Positions 57,699-64,000 of a DNA stretch of 64,000 nucleotides are shown one piece after another; within the stretch, counting starts at the first letter, position 1; each line of letters opens with the position of its first letter. The notes under the pieces are model-generated. The model was not told the origin of the DNA and searched no databases. It saw nothing but the letters and a program-made list of their open reading frames with translations. The position numbers were made by a program, and so were the translations under genes. The stretch is taken from assembly GCA_001695595.3 (NCBI GenBank), contig MBPM02000030.1, positions 124,001 through 188,000 on the forward strand, read 5' to 3'. The stretch is from Plasmopara viticola (Eukaryota; Oomycota; Peronosporomycetes; Peronosporales; Peronosporaceae).

Positions 57699-58697
57699 AT
57701 GGCTGAGACGACCCCCACGGTTGTGCCTGGCGAGGAGACAACGCAAGCTCAAGAAATCCTTCATTTACAGTGTCGCTTCTATGAGCAAAAGTTTCCGGAG
57801 ATCGATGAGCTGGTTATGGTCAACGTGCGCTCTATCGCTGAGATGGGTGCTTACGTATCACTGCTTGAGTACAACAATATCGAGGGCATGATTTTGCTGT
57901 CAGAGTTGTCTCGGCGCCGTATCCGATCTATTAACAAGCTTATTCGCGTGGGTAAAAATGAAGTGGTTATGGTGCTGCGTGTGGATAAAGAGAAGGGCTA
58001 CATCGATTTGTCCAAACGTCGGGTGTCGCCTGAGGACATTGCTAAGTGCGAAGAGCGCTACAACAAGGCCAAGACCGTGCACGGTGTCTTGCGTCAAGTG
58101 GCTCAAGAAAATAATTTGGAAATTGAAGACTTGTATGCAAAGGTAGCCTGGCCGCTTTACAAGAAGTTTAAAATTGAAACCCCTAGCGAAGACGAAAAGA
58201 AGGTCGAGTATGTCCACTGTTATGATGTTTTTAAAATGGGTATTACGGATGATGCGGTCTTTGAAGAACTCGATATCACGCCCGAAATTTTGACGGCCCT
58301 CAAGTCCCAAATTCGTCGTCGGCTTACACCGCAGCCCATCAAAATCCGCGCGGACATTGAGGTCACGTGTTTTACGTACCAGGGCATCGAGGCCATTCGC
58401 GCAGCTTTGCAGGCTGCTCAAAACGTCAGCACAGAAGAGGTTCCCGTCAAAGTCAAGCTGATTGCCCCGCCCATGTATGTCATGACTACGAGTACGCTGG
58501 ACAAGCAAAAGGGTATCCAAAAATTGCACGAGGCTATTGAAGCCGTGCGGGAAAGCATTACCTCCAAGAAAGGCACCATGTCCGTCAAGATGGAGCCAAA
58601 GGTGGTAAGTGTGAACGAGGAGAGGGAGTTCTTGCAGATGATTGAGAAGCTTGAGAACGAAAGCCGTATGGTCGATGGTGATGCTCCGGAGGATTAG
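57699..58697 (+). CDS. Translation initiation factor eIF2 alpha subunit
   Basis: A 332-residue intronless protein from the ATG at 57699; an upstream in-frame ATG at 57615 would add 28 residues that do not fit the family, so I prefer 57699. S1 domain: VMVNVRSIAEMGAYVSLLEYNNIEGMILLSELSRRRIRSINKLIRVGKNEVVMVLRVDKEKGYIDLSKRRV. The conserved phospho-serine of the stress response (Ser51 in other species) is Ser71 here, in LSELSRRRIRS, so control by eIF2 kinases is kept. Helical domain and C-terminal alpha-beta domain follow (IRADIEVTCFTYQGIEAIRAAL, PPMYVMTTSTLDKQKG), ending in an acidic tail. The subunit is part of the eIF2-GTP-Met-tRNA ternary complex. The N-terminus is about 20 residues longer than in animals. 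Confidence 0.95.
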   Translation: MAETTPTVVPGEETTQAQEILHLQCRFYEQKFPEIDELVMVNVRSIAEMGAYVSLLEYNNIEGMILLSELSRRRIRSINKLIRVGKNEVVMVLRVDKEKGYIDLSKRRVSPEDIAKCEERYNKAKTVHGVLRQVAQENNLEIEDLYAKVAWPLYKKFKIETPSEDEKKVEYVHCYDVFKMGITDDAVFEELDITPEILTALKSQIRRRLTPQPIKIRADIEVTCFTYQGIEAIRAALQAAQNVSTEEVPVKVKLIAPPMYVMTTSTLDKQKGIQKLHEAIEAVRESITSKKGTMSVKMEPKVVSVNEEREFLQMIEKLENESRMVDGDAPED

Positions 58698-59110
58698 ACA
58701 GCTACAGCCCAAAAAGGTTTATCTATCTTATCGATAAGAATGGATAAGATCTCTTTAACTTTGCAACTTGACGTTATACATCTTAAATTACCTTCGGCAT
58801 CTAGCGCAATGATGATTTCTGCGACTTTGAGCCGGGTTTGTTAATGTGGTGCGGTAAATTAAAGAGGCGCTCTGCACAGGCAATAAATACAGCCGGATGC
58901 AATACTTTGCAACGTTTGACATAATCTTCAGGCTAAGTGTCAGTCGCCTTACATACAGCCGCACACATATTCTTTTTTCCATTACAACAATGTCGATTCT
59001 TCCGTGAGGCGCGAACGCTTATACTCGTTATACTTTTTGGACGATCCTCGAACCTGCACATAACAATGTATGATTGGCAAGCTGTATTAAAAAAAAGTTC
59101 AGATACGAGT
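58698..59110. other. Spacer between eIF2-alpha and the fusion gene
   Basis: This is the 3' region of two convergent genes. A 12-bp palindrome (CTTATCGATAAG) lies near 58,728. No gene is supported in this stretch. Confidence 0.4.
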
Positions 59111-60641
59111 CTAAAGTGCACGTACCAAATCGGCAGGGTATTTCCTGGCGTTCTTCGCAATCTTATCATTAAGAGCGGCAGGCAGATTTACGTCGCACTT
59201 GTCGGCAAGACGTACCAAATATATCAATACATCGCTTATTTCTTCGCCAAGGTGCTCCTTCTCGCGTGCAGACCAATCTGCAATGACGTACGAGTGCACG
59301 ATTAATTAATTGCAGCATCAGCTTAAAGGTATAATACGCCGTTTACCCGCCGTGCTTTTGACCTCACCCTTCCACTGAAAAATTTCGCAAAGCTCACCCA
59401 CTTCGCCATTGAGAGCCAGCAACAGGTTCCGAGGCGTATGAAACTAGCCAATATAGATTACAAATTGGAAAATTCGTTTCGTTCCGTCGAACTTGTAAAG
59501 CACTTACCTCGTTCCAATCACGTTCATCGGCGAAGTCTGCAATGCGTTTGCGAAGTGATTCAAGAGTCATAGTCTCCTCAAATTTAGCAGGTGATCGAAT
59601 ATCAGTATAATTGTCGACTGACATATCGCTGTTGACAACGACTGCAACATCTGTAGTCGTCTGTGCAGTCGACGAATTAGGAAAAACATCATCACCCATT
59701 GTACTGTCAATCTCTCCCTCCAGCAATTCGCTACCATGGCTGCTCGCGCTTAGAATATCAGTATTGTCAACTGACTGAAGCTGCGCTTGCGAGTGGTTTT
59801 GCTGAGACTGCAGTATCGCTTGCGCTCGTGCCTGGGCGTGAGCTTCTGACATCGTCTGCGCTTCTGCCTGAGCAGTCAACAGTGCTTGAGTCTGGGCATA
59901 CTGATACACCTGCGATTCAGCCTCAGCCTGTGCCTGAGCTTCTGCCTGCGCTTGGGCTTGAGCGCGCTCTTGGGCATCTGCATCAGCCAATTGCGCTCTC
60001 ATTTGTCGTTCATACGCCGTCTCCACTGCATTATCTGACGCCAACCCGTGCTCCATATGATGCAGCTGAGTACTTGCTGTTCCGATGTCGCTATTCTGTC
60101 CCATCACCGCAGTCTCACTATTCCCATCATGGGTCGCCAGCTCATAGTCCGACTCGTGCAGCGCACCGTGCATCAGTTTCAGTGAGTCTGGTCCAATGGG
60201 ATGATTGTGCTTGTCATGCGTACGCACCTTAACACGGTACGAGTCTGGTCCATTCTCCACCGCCGAAGCGTAGACGTGGAATGGGCACCCAATGTCGCGC
60301 AGCTTGTGTCGAAGCCGCTTGCCACTGCCACGCGAGCGAAATTTGATACCATGTGTGCATTTGAAGGTTTTAGACAAGAATTCGGCAATGTTTTTGCGGT
60401 CGTGTTTGCCCTTGGACACTGTGCGGTTGTAAACCTCAAAAGTCAATGACGAGCGCTTGCGGATTGGATGGTATGCCGCCGTCGCGCGCGCGATCGCGGC
60501 ATCAAATGAAGCCCAATCGTCGTAATACTCATCAAACAGTGGACGGCCAGATGCCGGTATAGCGTCTATATTAGAGACCGGCACAGTAACAGGTGTGATT
60601 GTCGTGTCCAACACCGGCTTCGTCTCCTCGATCAATTCCAT
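59111..60641 (-). CDS. FAR1-type DNA-binding domain fused to dCTP pyrophosphatase (MazG fold)
   Basis: Three minus-strand exons: 60641-59508, 59443-59347 and 59277-59111 (introns 64 and 69 bp, GT-AG); 465 residues. Residues about 41-150 form a FAR1/ZSWIM-like zinc-binding domain (SKTFKCTHGIKFRSRGSGKR, GCPFHVYA, KHNH) with probable ligands C95, C119, H145, H147, of the kind found at the start of MULE transposases. About 217-290 is an Ala/Gln-rich helix. Residues 358-465 are a nearly complete DCTPP1-like enzyme: LRKRIADFADERDWNEFHTP, RNLLLALNGEVGELCEIFQW, EEISDVLIYLVRLAD; it hydrolyses dCTP analogues to dCMP. No stop codon separates the parts. An internal ATG at 59570 could start a 108-residue enzyme alone, so two products are possible. 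Divergent from the ATRIP-like gene. Confidence 0.75.
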
Positions 60642-60747
60642 TAAAATGTCCAATGGCGCGAAACATATTCAGAATTTATCAGATAGGTGAAAAAAACTTA
60701 CAAACACTCATGGTGGACTGCAACTCTTGTATTCCGCACCGGAGAGC
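60642..60747. promoter_or_regulatory. 106-bp divergent promoter
   Basis: The ATG codons of the FAR1 fusion (minus) and the ATRIP-like gene (plus) are 106 bp apart. The short AT-rich interval must hold both start sites. No specific motif is identified. Confidence 0.55.
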
Positions 60748-62829
60748 ATGAACGCACCATCAGACAATTATGCCGAGCTACTAGAGGCTCTACAACGGCT
60801 TGAACGTGAGAAGGGCGAGGCAGATGGTATGTTGCGTATTCTAGCGTCCAAGCTGCAGGAGGCAGAGGAAGACAATTTTGATCTGCAGTCCAGTATGTCT
60901 CTCTATGAGACTGAAATCAAGTACGAGAGCGACAAAAAAGAGAGTGAGATGCAGAAACGGCTGACGGCACTTGAATCAAATCTTGCTTTTATGTCTGAGA
61001 AACTACAAAATGCTGAGCGCGTCAAGCTTCGCGCAGTTAAGGAGATGGAACAGCTGCAACAAAAGCACATCATCGAGGCTAAGCGCCGCGATGCCGAGCG
61101 CAGACTCATGGCCACCAAACGCCGCAAGCAGGAAAGCTTGCAAGCTGCTAGCCAGTACACTAGAATATCGCAAGACCAATCGCAATCTGCACAACAAGTT
61201 ACGAGGTCATCGCTTGTGCCAAGAGCGGAAGCTGGTGTACAGACGGAGCTAAAGTTTGGAGGCGAAAAATGCAATGTTGGCAATTATGTCTTAAGAGAGG
61301 AGAACGCAACGTTGATTTCGCGCCTCTTCACAGGAACTTCAAGGGATTTGCTTACACTGCTGATTGGCACGGGGGCTGAAAAAGCTGGTGTGATCACAGA
61401 GGCTAATCCTGACGATGACCAAAAGCAGCCACCACATGAATGCCAAAGCTTTTCGCCGTCGCAGTTTGTTTATGACTCATCCAGTAACTCGCTTAATGAC
61501 TCGTTGCAGCATTCAGTATGCGGAGTTTCGTTTCCGCAAAGTGTGTTTTCCCAACTTGCGGGGAAAGCATCCGCTCAAGCTCATGCCTCAATATCGAGTG
61601 CTACAATAAAGACTAATGCGACGCAAAATGCATCGGCACTGAATCGTGCGCAAGAACTGTACGATGTAATGGGTAAAATGCTGATGGGGGACGCCTCGGC
61701 TGTGGCGCTTGCTCCGGTATTTATACATTACCTCGCCGCCGAAACACCGCTGGCAGTAATTTGCAGTGTACTGCGTGTGATGTACTCAGTCATGCATAAT
61801 AGTGCGCATTTTAAACATTTTCTACTAATGACGTCATCGTTTTCAGATGACTCGCCTCCGATTGCCGAATCGCAGCGAAGTTTTAGCAGTATGGAGCACC
61901 CTCGTATTTCTGGCTTGCGCTACACCTCGATAGATGATTTGTTGGCAGCTCAAGTGGACAATGGATCGGTAGTACAAAGCAATTTGATGCAATATTCTAC
62001 GGCAGAAGCTGCTTCCGAACAACGGCAGCTTCGTTTAGAGCTAATGAGTACGCTTTGTCGAATTGTAAAAAACAGTTTGAAGGACCCTGCCGTTGTGAAG
62101 AGCGGTTTGTGTGTGCTCTGCTTTTGGCTCGATTTAGGCCTTGCGCATCGGGCACCAGAGTTCAAGCATTTGCTGTCAAGTAACATAATTACTCCAATAT
62201 TGGTGGCACCAAATAGTCTATTTACACTTAAAGCGCTAGCAATCAGGTTGTTTTCTCAGCTACTACGCGCTCCGGAAGTTATAATTGAAGTGAAGGCCGA
62301 GGCTAAGAATTCGCTACTATTCCACCAGTGCGCCAAGATGCTGAGTCATACAGGTAGTGGTATATCGCTGGACGAGGTCAAGAACTTGCGAATTCTTCAA
62401 CACCATATTGTGAAGCTGCTGCTCTATATCATTACATCATTTCCAGCTGAAGGAATTTGTTTCGTGCTCGAGAGCACTCATGGCCCCCCCAACGACACAC
62501 ATGAATACCGGTCGATTATTTACAACTTGATCCAACTACTTGATTGCGAGACATTTGATGCACGGTCTACAAGCTCAACGCGGGAGCTGGTAAGTGATCA
62601 AGATCGAATGAAGTTAATTGAGGACTCGTTTGCATTATTAGGACTTCTTTTTCGCTATGTCGATGTACGAAGCGAATTGGGTGGCGACGACCAAGTGCAT
62701 AAATTTTTAGGAATTTTGTATTTCTCAAGCGCACTCACCAACGATAACGGAGACGAAGATAGGCGAAATGACTCGATCGTGGCGTCGGCACGTGCCTTGC
62801 TTGCGATGATGAATTTTACGGCTCAGTGA
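60748..62829 (+). CDS. ATRIP-like checkpoint protein
   Basis: A 693-residue intronless gene; the ATG at 60748 is used (longer frame opens with TTG). Residues 1-145 are a continuous coiled coil (YAELLEALQRLEREKGEADG, then KESEMQKRLTALESNLAFMSEKLQNAER), which parallels the ATRIP coiled coil in spacing of its GEIKIL-like and KLQxxExxL segments. A short linker (VQTELKFGGEK) is followed by an alpha-helical, HEAT-like region to the end (LISRLFTGTSRDLLTLL, LELMSTLCRIVKNSLKDPAVV, LRILQHHIVKLLLYIITSFP). ATRIP/Ddc2 carries the ATR kinase to RPA-coated single-stranded DNA at stalled forks; coiled coil drives dimerisation. The N-terminal RPA-binding acidic helix is not obvious, so the assignment rests on overall build and length. 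Another coiled-coil/HEAT protein remains possible. Confidence 0.6.
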   Translation: MNAPSDNYAELLEALQRLEREKGEADGMLRILASKLQEAEEDNFDLQSSMSLYETEIKYESDKKESEMQKRLTALESNLAFMSEKLQNAERVKLRAVKEMEQLQQKHIIEAKRRDAERRLMATKRRKQESLQAASQYTRISQDQSQSAQQVTRSSLVPRAEAGVQTELKFGGEKCNVGNYVLREENATLISRLFTGTSRDLLTLLIGTGAEKAGVITEANPDDDQKQPPHECQSFSPSQFVYDSSSNSLNDSLQHSVCGVSFPQSVFSQLAGKASAQAHASISSATIKTNATQNASALNRAQELYDVMGKMLMGDASAVALAPVFIHYLAAETPLAVICSVLRVMYSVMHNSAHFKHFLLMTSSFSDDSPPIAESQRSFSSMEHPRISGLRYTSIDDLLAAQVDNGSVVQSNLMQYSTAEAASEQRQLRLELMSTLCRIVKNSLKDPAVVKSGLCVLCFWLDLGLAHRAPEFKHLLSSNIITPILVAPNSLFTLKALAIRLFSQLLRAPEVIIEVKAEAKNSLLFHQCAKMLSHTGSGISLDEVKNLRILQHHIVKLLLYIITSFPAEGICFVLESTHGPPNDTHEYRSIIYNLIQLLDCETFDARSTSSTRELVSDQDRMKLIEDSFALLGLLFRYVDVRSELGGDDQVHKFLGILYFSSALTNDNGDEDRRNDSIVASARALLAMMNFTAQ

Positions 62830-63341
62830 CGATGGACGATATGCGAAACTTCTCGCGCCAGACAATACACGCCAGAAATTCTCTGGGGCAAAGCAGACAT
62901 TGTACCTGATTTCTCATATATGGTGGAAGAGGACATATCAAAGCAAATCTTTATTCTTTGTGATTCCCCCGAAAACTGGAAAGCTGAGCGGAAATAAGTC
63001 TGCCTTGCTTTTAGTGTTGACGTAGGATGGCGAATCAAAATTGCGTAATAGTTGCGCGTAGAGAACGCATCACGTAGGCTGCAATTTGCAGGCGATATGT
63101 GAGACGAGGCGCTCATGTATCGGGCAACGGTGAAATTTGCCATATAATAGTACTATTTGTAGCTTATTTGTTTCTAGTATATGTCTAGAATCTTGATGGT
63201 TCATGATATGATCCACCTCAAAGAGTGAGTAAAACGACAGACGAAAAGTACCGTGTCATTTCCCATGAGTCGTCGGCTACCAGATCTTGAACATTCGCCA
63301 ATTTACACCGGAAAGAGTAAGCTCGTTGGATCACAGCCTCA
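62830..63341. other. Spacer between ATRIP-like and CotH genes
   Basis: This holds the 3' end of one gene and the promoter of the next. A minus-strand frame of 106 residues (62823-63143) overlaps the ATRIP stop codon by a few bases; it has an ATG but no known domain. Confidence 0.35.
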
Positions 63342-64000
63342 ATGAAGTTTACAATTCCGCAGACATTACTATCGGTTTTGATCGCGTTGCGCTGCAACGG
63401 GTCGGCGTCAAAAACCAGTAAGACTTCGCTTTGGTATCTGTCGAAGCTATTGAGCAAAGTGACAAACTAATAATTGTATGTAAAAATATTAGATAACGCC
63501 TGCTTTGAGCTACCGATCGTCGTAGTGTCACCAACTAGCGTGAAATTACCAACTGAAACATGTAATCAGCCTCGATTTCCAGCCCCTGATTGCATGAAAG
63601 ACCCTGTTCGAGCCAACATTGAAGTTATTGACAATGCGAACGGCACCCTCAATTGTCTGGAGGGGAATCGAACGGCAGTGTATCCCGCAAGTGCTCACTA
63701 CCGCGGGCAATCTAGTCTCCATTTTTCAAAACACCAGATTGGGATTAAGCTCGATCAAGACGGTGAACTGCTTGGGTTTCCAGCAGATCAAACGTTCGTG
63801 CTCAATGGTCCAACAGTTGATGCAAGCTTGATCCGCAACCACCTTGCACACTGGATGTTCCGCAACACGGACCGGTATTCACCCCGGACTCGTCACATTG
63901 TGGTCTTTGTTCGTGATAGACTAGGAGCTGATGACTGGACACCGCGCTATCGAGGCATTTATTTGGCTTTGGAAAAGATTGCTTACACCCCGAATCGAGT
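63342..64000 (+). CDS. Secreted CotH-family protein kinase-like protein (5' part, cut by window edge)
   Basis: Exon 1, 63342-63417, encodes a signal peptide (MKFTIPQTLLSVLIALRCNG). A 75-bp GT-AG intron (63418-63492) leads to exon 2, open to the window end. The mature part starts ACFELPIVVVSPTSVKL and contains the CotH motifs: AHYRGQSSLHFSKHQIGIKL, then ADQTFVLNGPTVDASLIRNH, then RYRGIYLALEKI. CotH proteins are atypical kinases: bacterial CotH phosphorylates spore-coat proteins, and in Mucorales fungi surface CotH proteins bind host cells. Oomycetes also have secreted CotH genes; their role is not settled. The catalytic core lies beyond the window. Length and C-terminus are unknown. The first 25 codons would be lost without the intron, which explains why no long frame opens at the true start. 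Confidence 0.85.

Noticed and set aside
57900..58712. 270-residue minus-strand frame
   Set aside because: It is entirely antisense to eIF2-alpha and has no domain of its own.
59699..60232. 177-residue plus-strand frame
   Set aside because: It is antisense to the Ala/Gln-rich part of the FAR1 fusion; low-complexity DNA often stays open on the opposite strand.
62823..63143. 106-residue minus-strand frame
   Set aside because: It has an ATG but no domain, overlaps the ATRIP-like stop codon and lies in a probable promoter and terminator region. Not enough support for a gene.
1..64000. tRNA, rRNA or CRISPR arrays
   Set aside because: I saw no cloverleaf with a B-box, no rRNA-like segment and no regularly spaced repeats. 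A covariance-model search would be needed to exclude small RNA genes.

Overview
The window reads as nuclear DNA of an oomycete, most likely a plant-pathogenic Peronosporales species (Phytophthora/downy-mildew group). The signs are eukaryotic housekeeping genes with short 59-79 bp GT-AG introns, gene pairs packed 75-150 bp apart, a secreted alpha-helical protein that looks like an RxLR/LWY-type effector, a secreted CotH-family protein, oomycete-style MULE and LINE relics, and very AT-rich, decayed DNA between gene islands. An intact EFHC1/RIB72-like axonemal gene argues for a species that still makes flagellated zoospores. The exact species cannot be named from the sequence alone.

Layout. 1-9.4 kb: gene-free repeats, including a small foldback element and a broken MULE transposase. 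9.4-10.5 kb: the candidate effector on the minus strand. 10.5-19.3 kb: gene-free; much of it is a diverged direct copy of the first 6 kb, with a LINE 3' fragment inside. 19.3-25.1 kb: an NDR-type AGC kinase, a PLAC8 membrane protein and a five-exon amino-acid transporter, all on the plus strand. 25.1-32.3 kb: gene-free. 32.3-35.0 kb: a chromodomain protein convergent with proteasome lid subunit RPN12. 35-40.8 kb: mostly gene-free, with a decayed membrane-protein relic. 40.8-51.3 kb: the main gene island, with a small hypothetical ORF, a DHHC palmitoyltransferase, FAM136A, an NCBP3-like mRNA cap/export protein, FANCL, mitochondrial IF3, RPN7 and the EFHC1-like protein. Two near-identical LINE-tailed elements sit head to head between FANCL and IF3. 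51.3-57.7 kb: gene-free, with a striking double palindrome. 57.7-64 kb: eIF2-alpha, a FAR1-type DNA-binding domain that reads in frame into a dCTP pyrophosphatase, an ATRIP-like checkpoint protein, and the 5' part of a secreted CotH protein cut by the window edge.

How the genes fit together. Most are unrelated housekeeping genes. FANCL, the ATRIP-like protein and the dCTP pyrophosphatase all serve genome maintenance and lie within 16 kb. RPN7 and RPN12 are both 19S proteasome subunits. The effector stands alone in repeat-rich DNA, as is usual for oomycete effectors. The most unusual item is the FAR1/dCTP-pyrophosphatase fusion at 59.1-60.6 kb. All gene models were made by eye from ORFs and GT-AG junctions; several listed frames open with TTG or GTG, and for these I chose the first plausible ATG.
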